Under the pieces are notes generated by a model that saw nothing but the letters and a program-made list of their open reading frames with translations, had not been told where the DNA came from and made no database searches. The position numbers and the translations under genes are program-made. Below, piece after piece: positions 12,366 to 23,157 of a DNA stretch of 64,000 bases; the first letter of the stretch is position 1, and each line of letters opens with the position of its first letter. The DNA is from Isoetes taiwanensis. Its lineage: Eukaryota; Streptophyta; Lycopodiopsida; Isoetales; Isoetaceae. The stretch covers positions 1,048,456 through 1,112,455 of the forward strand of contig JAJEKV010000102.1 of NCBI GenBank assembly GCA_021234155.1, written 5' to 3'.

Positions 12366-13890
12366 TTGAAGGGAAAAGGGAAAAGGGAAGGGAAAAAGGA
12401 AAGAAAGGAAAAGAGAGGGAAAACTGAGAAAAAAGAAAAGGGAGGAAAAAGGGAAAGGGAAAATGGAAAGGGAAAGCAAAGGGGCATGGAAAAGGTAAAG
12501 GGAAGAGAAAGGGGGAAGGGGGAGACCAAAAATGACATTGAGAAGGAAAAGGGTGAGGAAAGGTAGAAAAGTGAAGGGAAAGGGAAAAGGAAAAGGAGGG
12601 GAAAAGGGAAAAAGGGCATGGGGAAAAGAGGAAGAGAAAAGGAGGAAAAGAGAAGCGGAAAAAAGGAAGAGAGAAAGGAGAGAGGAAAAGGAAAAGAACA
12701 CAGGAGGGAGGAAAGGTAAGGAAAAAGACTACAAGAAGAGGGAAAGGGTGGGCAAAGGGAAGGAAGAAAGGGCACTGTAAAAAGGGAAAGAGGAATAAAG
12801 GGAAGCGCAAAAAAGACATGAGAAAAAGGAAAAGAAAAAATAAAAGAAAAAGGAGGTGGACGAGTGGGAAATAAAAGGGAAAAGGGCACGAAAAAAAGCA
12901 GAAGAGAGAAAGGGTTGGGAAATGAGGAAAAAGGAAGGAAAAAAGGCCATTAGTAAAAAAGAATTCAAAAGAAAAATGGGAAGGGGAAAGGGAAGCGGGG
13001 GGTGGGATGGGAGAAAAGTAAAATAAGAAAAGGTAAAAGGAAAAAGGGAATGTGAAAAGGGAGGGGAAAAAAGGAAGGGGAGATAGAAAAGGGAAAAGCG
13101 AGGAGGGGGGAAATGGAAAAGGCAAACGTGAAAAAAGGGGAAAAAGCAAATAGAAAAAGGCAAAAGGGAACAAAAGGGGGGTAAAATGGGAAAATAGAAA
13201 GGGGAGGTGAACGAAAAGGAAGAGCAAAATAGAAAAAGAAAAAGAGAAGGAAAAGAGGGAAAAAGACGGGGGAGGAGGAAGAAGAGCAAAAATGTGAAGA
13301 AAGGGGAAAAGAGGATCGAAAAAAAGCATGGGAAAATAGAAGAGAAAAGGGACATGAAAAAGGGAAGAGGGAAAAGGTGAGGAAAGGGGAAAAAGAAAGG
13401 AAAAATGGACATGGAAAAAGGGAAAGGGAAAGAGCAAAAAGAAAAAAAGAGGGGGGAAAGGAAGGGGAAAAGGGCACTAGAAAAAAGGGAAGACGGAAGG
13501 GCTGGGGAAAGGAGGGAAAAGGGGGAAAAAAGAAAAGATGGGGAGAAAGAAAGGGAAAAGGGAAAGGAAAAAGAAATGGAAAAGGGAAAGGAAAGGGGAA
13601 AGGGGGAAGAAAAACTTGGAAAAAAGGGCACGAGGAAAGGAGGAAGAGGGAAATGGGAAAAGGGAGGGGGGAAAGGGCACGGGAAAAGCGAAAAAAGGGC
13701 AACCATAAATTGGAGAAAAGGGAAGGGGAAAATAGAAAAGGAAAAACAGGGAAGCAGAAAAAAGAAAAGGGAAATGAGGAAAATGGAATAATGGAAAAAG
13801 AAAAAGGTAAAAGGGAAAAGGGGCAAGGGAAAAATAGAAAAAAAAAAGTAAAGGCAAAGGGAAAGAGAAAAGGTAAGGGGAAGTGGAAAA
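12366..13890 (+). repeat. 1.5-kb polypurine/polypyrimidine tract
   Basis: The + strand is almost entirely A and G (GGGAAAAGGGAAAGGAAAAAG-type runs) with only scattered C or T. The long minus-strand frames (359 and 365 codons of Phe, Pro, Ser and Leu) and plus-strand Lys/Glu/Gly frames arise because stop codons are rare in such DNA. They are not genes. It occupies most of the Helitron interior. Confidence 0.95.
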
Positions 13891-13977
13891 TGTGGTCAAA
13901 TGCTCTTGATTATCTAATTTTAAAAGCGTGAATCCATGTAATGATTGCTCCAGTATATCATTTACAGTTCCTAGCTA

Positions 13978-14006
13978 TGCCCAGCAACGCTGGGCACCTT
14001 AACTAG
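13978..14006 (+). other. Helitron 3' terminal hairpin and CTAG end
   Basis: Stem TGCCCAGC (13978-13985), loop AAC, stem GCTGGGCA (13989-13996), then CCTTAA and CTAG. In Helitrons this hairpin acts as the rolling-circle terminator. Confidence 0.82.
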
Positions 14007-14090
14007 TAAATTATAGGTTTACAAGTTTATTTACTTACTCTATACCGTGCTATATCATGGAACTTATCTAACCATTCTATAATATATCCT

Positions 14091-14163
14091 TTCTTTATAG
14101 TATTGTGGGTGGTATGTAACCTTGGTTTCTTTATAGTATTGTGGATGGTATGTAACCTTGGTT
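14091..14163. repeat. Short tandem duplication (about 37 bp, two copies)
   Basis: CTTTATAGTATTGTGGGTGG and the following TATGTAACCTTGGT occur twice in tandem with one substitution (GGGTGG/GGATGG). Confidence 0.85.
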
Positions 14164-14273
14164 GAAGGATCAGTGGGTTTTCTAAAGGGCAACGGATTGA
14201 TGCGTTAGCATCTTGTTTTTTTAAATTTGTATTAAAACAAAGGGAAAGTTACTTCTAATAATCATAGCAAATT

Positions 14274-14620
14274 TTAGCCATAGCCAAACCAAACGTTTGC
14301 CCGAGGGGATGCCTTGTGGGACATGCCATTTAACACCATAATTTTATAGTGCACTTGTTCAGATTTGTCCAAAATCTTTGTAGGAATGTTGCCAAATGGT
14401 CTTCCCTTCCGGAGTACAAAAAGATTGCCCTTCAGCTTTGGAAAACATTGCAAACAGATGATTTGCATCCAAATATGTACATGTGATGTTATGTCGGAGC
14501 GCAACACTGAGGATTTCGTAAGATGTATCAATGCAACTCCAAATACATGAAAGAACGTTTCTAAACCTTGCAAATGTCGCCATCGAAGATCCTAAAAAGG
14601 CGGGGCCAAAAAATTTCAAG
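14274..14620 (-). pseudogene. Broken protein-coding fragment of unknown family
   Basis: Two overlapping minus-strand frames look like one protein split by a frameshift near 14360. The first has IDTSYEILSVALRHNITC, then YLDANHLFAMFSKAEGQSF and PEGKTIWQHSYKDFG. The second continues VHYKIMVLNGMSHKASPRAN. The composition is protein-like, not random, but I do not recognise the family. There is no start or domain boundary. It lies about 200 bp upstream of the PPR gene on the opposite strand. Confidence 0.4.
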
Positions 14621-14823
14621 TTCCAAGCCGTTTTCCCATTTCTCCATATCTCAAAATGCTGATTTTGTTCGTTTCTGGAAGATCTTGTCTCTTTTGCAAA
14701 GATACACTAGTACCAGGTATGTTCTATATTAGCTGTTTTACAATTATTTCTAGCTTAAATCGCATCGGTTAGGACTCGTGAAGTCATTCACACTCTTTGG
14801 ATGAGGTACAGCAGGCAAAAACT

Positions 14824-17319
14824 ATGGAAATGCCTGGACCCTTAGGCAGAAATCATGTCTACAGTCTCCTGCAGAACTGTGAAAGGAAAAATGATTTGCA
14901 GCTTAGCAGACATGTGCAATCCTACATAATTCAAAATGGACTGCACGAAATTGTTGCCTTAGGTAACTATTTGGTTCGAATTTTTGGTTATGCTGGAAGT
15001 TTGCCTGAAGCAAATCAAGCATTTGTCATGATTACACAACCAAGTGTGCACACCTGGGTTGCTGTTATTTTGGCAAATGTAAAGCGAGAACAGTGTGAAA
15101 ATGTGCTTAATCTGTACCAAAGACTGCAATTGTCTGGGATGAAAAATAGTAAGTCTGTATATATTGCTGTTCTAAAGGGATGTACAGCAAGCAGGTCCCT
15201 TTTGGGTGGAAGGATCGTACACGACCGGATTATCCAAGAAGACATTCAATCTGATGTTGTGGTAGGAAGTGCCATTGTTCATATGTATTCCAAATGTGGA
15301 AGCCTTCATGAGGCCATCTCGGTTTTCAAATCGTTGCCAGTTCAGAACGTGGTGTCATGGACTACAATGATTGTAGCTTATGCACAAAATGGTGCAGACA
15401 TCAAAGCCCTAGAATGTTTTGAAAAGATGCAAGTTGAAGGAATTACACCAAACGAGGTCACGTTCTTGGGAATCCTAAAAGCATGTGCCAATACACAGGA
15501 AATTGATCGAGGCAGGCATGCTTATGACAGGATCCTAAAATCTGGACTTCAACCACATGGTATTTTGGGAAATGCTCTGGTCGATATGTATTCAAAATGT
15601 GGTAGCTTGAGGGAGGCTGCAGATGTATTTGACAGATTGCCAATTCGAGATGTGGTTTCATGGGGGGCAATGATTGCAGGCTGCGTTGATCATGGCGAAG
15701 GGCCAATGGCCCTAGACTTGTTTTCAAAGATGGACGATCAAGGTGTCGAGCCAAATGAAATTACCTTTCTGGGCATCTTGAAGGCATGTACCCTTATGGG
15801 TGAAATAGAGCAGGGCAGGTTCATCCACGAGAAACTAATCAAACAAGGATTTCAATCAGAAATTGTCATGGGAAGCACTTTACTTGACATGTATGCAAAA
15901 TGTGGGAGCTTGGAGGAGTCGTATACAATATTTTTGGGACTTGTCAACCAAGATGCTGTTTCCTGGGGCGCAATGATCGCAGGATATGTACAGCATGGGA
16001 GGTCACCTGAAGCTTTACAATGCTTTGATCAGATGCAGCAAGGGGGAATAAAGCCGAATGAAGGTACATTTTCAAGTATATTGAAAGCATGCGCAAGCGT
16101 AGGAGCAATACAATTTGGCATTTTCGTCCATGAACATGTCATTGCAATGGGGATCAAATCAGATGCTGTAGGGAATAGTTTAATCACATTGTACTCCAAA
16201 TGTGGGGACCTAGACGTAGCATGTAACGTATTTGAAAGCTTGCCAAACCAAGATGTTGTGGCCTGGAATGCAATGATTGGAGGATATATTCATCATGAGG
16301 AGTATATATCAGCTTTAAGGTGCTTTTGTGAAATGCGCCAGGAATTTGGAGAACCAAATGAGATTACCTTTTTGAGCATTTTGAAGGTATTATCAAGTTT
16401 AGGAGCAGTAGAGGAAGGCAGACTCATCCACACCGAGATCCTGAAACATAATATTCAGCCAGATACTTCTATCGGGAGTGCTCTGATTGATATGTATGCA
16501 AAATGTGGGAGTCTATATGAAGCACATGAAGTGTTCTGCAAACTAAATTATCAAAATGTGATTTCATGGTGCACAATGATTGCAACGTATGCCCAAAATG
16601 AAGAGGTTCTTCTATCTCTGGAATATTTTATGAAAATGCAAGAAGAAGGTACTGACCCAAATTCAATTACATTTTTGACTGTGCTGGATGCCTGCGCAAG
16701 CATAGGGCTAATAGGACAGGGCAGGCTTGTCCATGATATGATCATTGAGAGGGGACTTCATCTGGATGTTGTGATGGGAAGCAGCTTAATTGATATGTAT
16801 GCAAGATGTGGGAGTCTACAAGAGGCATCAAAAGCTTTTGAGAGATTGCCGCGTAAGAATGCTGTGTCATGGGGTGCAATGATTTCAGGGTATGCCCAGC
16901 ATGGTGAAAGCACTTTTGCCTTGAAGTATTTTGAAACTATGCAACAGGAAGGCATAAAACCAAACGATGTGATGCTTACTAGTATCCTCATTGCATGTAG
17001 TCGTATTGGACTAGTAGATGAAGGCCGATGGTATTTTTATTCTACATCAGAAAGCTATGGCATTACATCAAGGATTTCACATTGTACATGTATTCTAGAT
17101 CTCTTAGGGCGTGCAGGACTTTTCAGCGAGGCAAAATGCTTAATTGAGAATACAATACAAACAGATATTATGGCATGGAGGGCTTTGCTCAGTGCTAGCA
17201 AGCTGCATGGCAATATTGAGATGGCCAGGCACTGCTTCAAACAAGTAGTAAATTTGGATGTGAACTGTGCTTCTGGACATGTGCTTATGTCAAACATGTA
17301 TGCAGTTTCTCATGTATAG
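14824..17319 (+). CDS. PLS-type pentatricopeptide repeat protein, E-type C-terminus
   Basis: An 831-residue intact frame starts at ATG 14824 and has no internal stops. In-frame stops lie upstream (14779-14781), and an upstream exon cannot be excluded. It is built of seven units of about 101 residues, each a P-L-S triplet ending in a SW.AMI or similar motif (VVSWTTMI, VVSWGAMI, AVSWGAMI, VVAWNAMI, VISWCTMI). LIDMYAKCGSL and EITFLGILKAC blocks repeat. The C-terminus (DIMAWRALLSASKLHGNIE to SNMYAVSHV) is an E-type motif with no E+ or DYW deaminase domain. Such proteins bind organellar RNA one base per repeat and usually guide C-to-U editing, recruiting a DYW partner in trans. The N-terminus is acidic with no obvious targeting presequence, which may mean a missing first exon. 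Confidence 0.88.
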   Translation: MEMPGPLGRNHVYSLLQNCERKNDLQLSRHVQSYIIQNGLHEIVALGNYLVRIFGYAGSLPEANQAFVMITQPSVHTWVAVILANVKREQCENVLNLYQRLQLSGMKNSKSVYIAVLKGCTASRSLLGGRIVHDRIIQEDIQSDVVVGSAIVHMYSKCGSLHEAISVFKSLPVQNVVSWTTMIVAYAQNGADIKALECFEKMQVEGITPNEVTFLGILKACANTQEIDRGRHAYDRILKSGLQPHGILGNALVDMYSKCGSLREAADVFDRLPIRDVVSWGAMIAGCVDHGEGPMALDLFSKMDDQGVEPNEITFLGILKACTLMGEIEQGRFIHEKLIKQGFQSEIVMGSTLLDMYAKCGSLEESYTIFLGLVNQDAVSWGAMIAGYVQHGRSPEALQCFDQMQQGGIKPNEGTFSSILKACASVGAIQFGIFVHEHVIAMGIKSDAVGNSLITLYSKCGDLDVACNVFESLPNQDVVAWNAMIGGYIHHEEYISALRCFCEMRQEFGEPNEITFLSILKVLSSLGAVEEGRLIHTEILKHNIQPDTSIGSALIDMYAKCGSLYEAHEVFCKLNYQNVISWCTMIATYAQNEEVLLSLEYFMKMQEEGTDPNSITFLTVLDACASIGLIGQGRLVHDMIIERGLHLDVVMGSSLIDMYARCGSLQEASKAFERLPRKNAVSWGAMISGYAQHGESTFALKYFETMQQEGIKPNDVMLTSILIACSRIGLVDEGRWYFYSTSESYGITSRISHCTCILDLLGRAGLFSEAKCLIENTIQTDIMAWRALLSASKLHGNIEMARHCFKQVVNLDVNCASGHVLMSNMYAVSHV

Positions 17320-18600
17320 AACCTGGGCTTGGCCTACCCACCTGCAGTACTGGAACAAAGCAGTAGCAAACAAGTGCGCAAATGCGTTTTTAAGCATTTA
17401 AGTTGTCAAAGGAGCTTTGCAGGATACCATGTACGCTAAAAAATGAAGGACTTTCCTACTCTAGCATAGAGAGATTAAGTCCCGCATAAAGCAGGTGAAC
17501 CTTGGGGAAAGCAACCAAAAAGCTAAACTTTCTGAATAGTAAAGATTGATATGAAGAGTCAGATCACTACAGGGGAAAGGAAAATATATATCATGAAGAT
17601 TTGTTAAGCTCTGGAGTGTCTGCATACACCTCAAGATGCCTTTTTACTTTCAAAAAAATGAAGGCAGGTGTATGATCGTAGCTGGCCAATCTTATATGCT
17701 TGACTGCCATATTGACTGGCTGGCTCACTATGGTCTTCCTTATTTGTAGCCAACTAGAATTACTTAGATACATGTATATACTATGACTAAGTAGGAGGAT
17801 CTATAATCCTTGATATTCTATTATGCTATTAGAGCACCAGTTTTCTGTCATAATAGTAGAGCAACGGATGGCTGGACTTGTGCCTGCATTCTTGCCAAAT
17901 TGCAAGCTACTTAGTGGAGAATCTCATTCTGATTGTTTGCAGAGCTTTAGACCTGCTGCAAAAGCCACACATATTTGGATTGTGTGATGTCGATTTGGTA
18001 GTCTTCAGTGATATCAATTTGGCATATTCAGGACAATTTTGGAAAACCTGGATCTTATTTACATTGAGCTGATATTTCAGGCAATCTGATTGACCAGTTG
18101 AAGTGTCATTTTTCCCTTTTGGGTTATTTCAAGGGTGATACTTATTATGGGCATGGTGAAAGTTACTTTAAAATACCGCGAACATGGACAGGTAATCCCC
18201 TTGAAACCACTAGTTTTAAGAGTCCGCTTTTAGCTTCTTAGACTCTCCATCTGCAGACTTAGGATTAGATTGTTCAGGGCTTCCTCTTTTTTGTAGAATT
18301 TGTAGAATTTAGATTTTTTTCTTTGAGAACTTCGAGGTGTCCTCTTAAAGACTTTCCTCATGGCTTTTTCCCGGAATCAGAACTCCGAGGCTTACCCATG
18401 CAATGTATTTTTGTTTTCTTTGTACTTGTCCTCTTAAAAAAAAATATACTTATTCCTTCTTCCCCTTCCCAAGTTGATGAGCTAATTTGTTCACTCTCAC
18501 AAAATCCTTGGGCTTCAACCCAATTATCCGCTTTTTGAGAGCAACACTAAATAGATCATCTAAAAAGAAGTGAATATGTCAAGCTTCAAACAAATCTCCA
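17320..18600. other. 3' flank of PPR gene, no further gene seen
   Basis: Moderately AT-rich DNA holding short meaningless frames. Element B's 5' LTR, expected on this side, is not present. Confidence 0.5.
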
Positions 18601-18601
18601 A

Positions 18602-18957
18602 CTATGTGGATATAATCCCGTACCTTACGTACCTTATTGATATAAACATCGAGAAAACCTGTATATTTACAGTACTGTAGCTTCTCAAGCGCATTTTGAA
18701 CATCATGGTGAGGCGCATATTCCTCAATAAAGTACTTTCTAAAATTAGGCCATGTAATTTTTCATGGTAGGACCATTCCACCAACTATAGGCATCCAATT
18801 TTAGCCACATCAGCACAATAGACAATCGCGCCTTGTCACCTTCATTGGTAGCATCGAAGAAGATCTCTAGCTTGTCAATCCACGCCATTGCCTTCTCGGC
18901 AATGCCTTTCTCGTCTAGAATCTTGGTGCTCTCGAGATTCCGTCCCAGAGGATTCAT
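18602..18957 (-). pseudogene. Inverted gypsy gag fragment
   Basis: The minus strand encodes a capsid-like stretch: KAMAWIDKLEIFFDATNEGD, then SIVLMWLKLDAYSWWNGP. It continues in another frame towards 18602 (CKYTGFL-like region). It is typical retrotransposon Gag. It lies head-to-head with the plus-strand gag zinc knuckle of element B that begins about 250 bp away, so the gag region has been inverted or two elements abut. Confidence 0.75.
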
Positions 18958-19196
18958 TTATATTTAGATATGGCATCTGCGTTCTTGGGTTCATAAGAAA
19001 ATCATCTTCAAATTTTGGGGAGGCAAGCCATATGCGCACTATAAAGCATGTTCACCTAGTCCAGGACCTCCACAACAGTATCCCTACCCAAAGAATGATA
19101 ATAAGATGACCTTTAATGTCCAGATAAGCCAACAAATATTACATGGACCATGCAGTAGATTCTCCAGTCCATTCCCAGGGAAGCTAGAGAACAGTT

Positions 19197-20133
19197 AAGG
19201 AAGGACAAAGCTTGTTTCCGTTGCTTCCGACCAAGGCACTGCATGCAGAAATGTCCTTTATGTCACCCAAGTAGCCCAGGCTATCTTGGCAGAAGTAGAG
19301 TGGGAGGAATTAAACGACCGTCCTGCCTTAGCCGAGGAGGAATCATGCAATTACATCCAAGGTGAGTCCTATATCTTTGCTGCTATAGTAACGGGAAATG
19401 CGGATAGTCATTCCTCCATCATATCCACTGTGGGTAATATAGACTCCAAGCCTTTTGCGTTCTCATTGACACAGGTAGCACATACAATTTTGCATCTCCT
19501 AGACCCTTGAGATCTAAACCACTGCCAGTTGGCTTAGCCAACGCAGCTTTCCGTCACACTCAGGGGCGCTGCCTCAACTTTGATATCCAATTGCCAGGAG
19601 CATTAGGGGCGTTGGGGGCTGAAATTATGAACATTGGCAAGTATGACCTTATCGTGGGTATGGAATTCTTGGCCGTTGCTAAGGCTAACATTGATTGGGA
19701 GAAACGACAGGTTACATTCAATGCCTCTAATGGTACACGCATCATCATATCAGGTAACTCAGTTAATCCACTCGTAAAATGCATTTCATTCAAACAATTG
19801 GATAGGGCAATCCGAAAGAATAAGGTTGCGTGTATTGTTCGACTTGCATCCGCCGAATCACTGTCCAAGCAAGAAGAAGTTATTTGTGCTTTATCCAATG
19901 CCATTGCTAGCTTGATTAGAGAGTTCCATTACCTTTTTCCTAATGAGATTAAAGAACTGCCATCTTTCAGGGGAGTAGAATGTAAAATTGCCTTTGCGCT
20001 TGGTATTAAGCCTACTAGTAAGTCTCCTTACCGTGTGAGTATCCCTGAACTAGCTGAACTTGAGAAGCAATTGCAGGACCTCCTTAAGTTGGGATTCAAC
20101 CAGCCGAGTGTCTACCAAGGGCACATGACTTAA
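19197..20133 (+). pseudogene. Gypsy B: zinc knuckle, protease, RT leader
   Basis: The zinc knuckle CFRCFRPRHCMQKC (about 19206-19250) has Arg in place of the conserved Gly. The protease active site DTG lies at 19468-19476 in VLIDTGSTYNFASP. The frame open to 20133 carries the rest of a pepsin-type protease (YDLIVGMEFLAVAKANIDW) and the RT leader ([19 protein letters not shown]). The RT fingers segment (APVLFVKKKDG, CIDYRALN) is deleted just before DLMDQLQGA, which leaves the next part in another frame. Confidence 0.8.
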
Positions 20134-21150
20134 TGGACCAGCTTCAGGGAGCTAAGTATTTCTCCACGATTGATCTTCGATCAGGGTATCACCAGATAAG
20201 AATAAAAAAAGAGGACATCCATAAGTCAATCTTTAGGACGAGATATGGTCATTATGAATTCACTATGATGCCTTTTGGATTGATCAACGCTCTCGCCACT
20301 TTTATGCAACTCATATATTTTTCATGAGTTTCTTGATGAGTTTGTCATCATTTTCTTTGATGATATACTTATTTATAGCAAAACAAGGGAGGAGCATGAA
20401 TGCCAGCTTCGACTGGCTTTGCAAAAGTTGCACTGCCATAAGATTTTTGCTAAGTTTTTCAAGTGCAAATTTACGACCACGGGGGTGGGGTACCTAGGGT
20501 ATATTGTCTCTGTAGTTGGCATATCCACGGACTCGACAGAGATTGACGCAGTTAAGGAGTGGCCTGCACCTAAGAATGTTTCAAAAGTGAGAAGTTTTCT
20601 TGGCTTAGCCAGATATTACAGAAACTTTGTTAAGGATTTTGCCAAGATAGTGGCACCCCTCACCGACCTCACAAAAATGAGAAGGTTAAGGATTGGGTTA
20701 TACATTGGCAAGAGAAGGTACAATCGTGCTTCTAGCAGCTTAAGGATGCATTGACCTGTGCACCGATTCTTACCTTGCCAAATCCCCAGAATGATAAGTG
20801 GGTTGCCACGGATGCCAGTAAGATAGCCACCCGAAGTGTGTTGATGCAGGAAGGACGGGTTATTGCTTATGACTCTAAGAAGATGAATGATGCCGAGCAA
20901 CGTTACCCTACGCATGACTAGGAATTGCTTGCGGTCGTGTGCTCCTTGAGAATTTGGCGACATTATCTTCTTGGCAAACGTTTTCAGTTGATACCAATCA
21001 CCAAAGTCTTCAATACATATTCACACAGCCACATCTTAACCATAGACAAAGGCGATGGATGGAATTTATGGTAGAGTATGATTTTGAGGTTGTCAAAAAA
21101 CTTGGTAAGCATAATGTTGTTGCAGATGCTCTTTCTAATATCCTTTAGTA
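20133..21150 (+). pseudogene. Gypsy B: reverse transcriptase and RNase H
   Basis: RT palm motifs are [16 protein letters not shown] and [11 protein letters not shown]. The catalytic motif is FFDDILIYS (FFDD instead of the usual YLDD). KCKFTTTGVGYLGYIVS and FLGLARYYRNFVKDFA follow. RNase H follows across frames (ATDASKIA, VIAYDSKKMNDAEQRYPTHD, ending KLGKHNVVADALS). At least three frameshifts and a stop replacing a residue after THD make it non-functional. Confidence 0.85.
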
Positions 21151-21379
21151 ACTCGAACTCATTGTAATGCCATTTCGACTCTCACCAGAAGTTCGGTAAG
21201 ACCATTGAGCAAACTCTTTCGGGCGATCCTGAATTTAAAGAGGTGTAGGGAGGCCAGGACTGATAAGAAGCATGATACCTTTCGCCATTATAAGAAAGAT
21301 GGTAATCTCCTCTATTACAAGCATAATTATATGTAACAAAGACATCCAGAGTCTGAAAGCTCATTCTCCGTGACACACA

Positions 21380-22640
21380 TAATAATCCCATAGCCGAATA
21401 TGCTAGGTTTATGAAGACCTATTTTAAGATAAGGTCTGATTACTTTTGGCCAGGTATGAAAAAACATGTTGCAAAGTACATCAAGCAGTGTCATCTTTGT
21501 CAACAAACGAAGGCCGAATAGTTGTGAATTTCAGGCATGTTAGAACCATTGGATATTCCCAATGCAAAATGGGAAGTCATCACTATGGATTTCATCGTGG
21601 GCCTTCTACGAACTTTGAGGGGATTTGATGCTCTAATCATAGTGGTGGACAAGCTCTCCAAAATGGCACATTTTCTACTGCACCACCGACACTACGTTGG
21701 ATACCGCACTCCTCTTTGCAAAGGAAATCTTCCGTCTCTATGGAATGCCGCGCACAATAATTTCAGACAGAGATCCAAAGTTTGTTAGTGCTTTTTGGAC
21801 AGATTTTTTCAGCATTATATAAACTAAGCTCTCCATTAATACGACATATCACCCTCAAACGAATGGGTAGACAGAACGCACCAACCACATGATTGAAGAT
21901 ATGCTATGTAATTATGTCTGGAATAAGCACTCAAAGTGGGTAGACTATATCTATTTGGTCGAGTTTGCCTATAATAGCACCAAGCAGGAGTCTTCATGAA
22001 TGTTTTCCTTTATAATAAATTATAGTTATCAATATCTAACTCCAGACATGTGGCACAACCCTGTTTCCATGTTGAAGTATCTCAACAGTTGCTCACCGAT
22101 ATGCAAGCTTTGGTTGAGGAAGTCCGTGGGTATTTATTAGCCGCCAGAAGCAGACAAAAGAGTGTTACAGACAAGCACCATACACCATGTGAATTCCAGG
22201 TTGGGGATTTTCTTGTTTGAAAATTAAGGTCAAGCAGGCTAAGCTCAAGATTGAAAATTGTAAGAAACTAGCACCACGATGGGTGGGACCTTTTGAGATA
22301 ATCCAGCGAGTAGGGCCACAAGTTTATAAGCTAACTTTGCTCATATATCTAAAGGTCCATAGAGTCTTTCATGTAAGCCTTTCGAAGAAGCATCCACCAG
22401 ATCTTGATGAGGTACTAGATTAGATTCACCAACACTCTTGAAAATAACAGATGAGGCTCTTCTCGATCGCGCATATAGCAAATCTGAAGGGCCCAAATTC
22501 TACAATATTTGGTTAAGTGGAAACACTTACCCATAGACGATGCTACATGGGTCCTCAAGTCAGATCTAGATAAGGCTTATCTAGACTTTATCAGGCAGTG
22601 CCAGGGTCATACCATCAACGATGCCATCAACTCCAACTTC
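21380..22640 (+). pseudogene. Gypsy B: integrase and chromodomain
   Basis: Zinc-binding remnant (FKIRSDYFWPGMKKH, CHLCQQTKAE), core start (WEVITMDFIVGLLRTLRG, VVDKLSKMAHF), then a stop-rich middle. At 22500-22600 is a readable chromodomain QYLVKWKHLPIDDATWVLK. Integrase joins the cDNA into the genome, and the chromodomain can direct it to marked chromatin. Multiple stops and frameshifts. Confidence 0.82.
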
Positions 22641-23157
22641 GACGGTAAGCAGTTGAGTGCTAAGTTGAGTGCTATATCTGGTAGGGATCATGCAGGGGGT
22701 TGGGGATAGATGCATCCTAGGAAAGGGATGGGCATATAGGCATGATAGGATGCGTTCGTCGGCGACTATTATGTGGCATTCCTTATGTCGAGATGATTTG
22801 CAAACCCTAGGCATGCTAGGATTTCCTCTTTCAATTTTCTTCATTCAAAGGGGGCAGTCCCTTCAACCACAACATCTAAATTGTTTTTTAAGTACTAATG
22901 TACTGTGATTCTGCAAGTCAGTAGCAGGTGACTTAGAGCCAGGTTTCGTAAGGACCTATGTTTTTGTTTGATATATGTCATGTGTTTGAGTGCTTTGTTT
23001 TGACGGACTACGGTCTGAGAAAATGATCATGTATGATCGATGTACCTTTGGTATTACCTACTTGAGTAAATCTTGTCTTTGATAATCTAATCCTCCCTTT
23101 ACTTTAAAACTCCACTATCTCCATGTTGAGGATAATATTTATTCTAAGGGGGGAGAA

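Larger units (their letters stand above)
12200..14006 (+). mobile_element. Non-autonomous Helitron with polypurine interior
   Basis: The 5' end is TCTTATATTATAAAATTATA after an A. An alternative TC is at 12192. It is followed by GTCCATTGTGAATGG and CGGACGGTTGAGGATTTGAT, sequence of the kind seen at plant Helitron 5' ends. The 3' end is a perfect 8-bp hairpin TGCCCAGC-AAC-GCTGGGCA (13978-13996), a 6-nt spacer and CTAG at 14003-14006, followed by T. This gives the Helitron rule of A|TC...CTRR|T insertion without target duplication. There is no Rep/helicase ORF. Confidence 0.82.

Noticed and set aside
12358-13826. Open frames of 359 and 365 codons on the minus strand
   Set aside because: They are Phe/Pro/Ser/Leu runs produced by a polypyrimidine strand where stops are rare, with equally long frames in other phases. 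No domain or start context.
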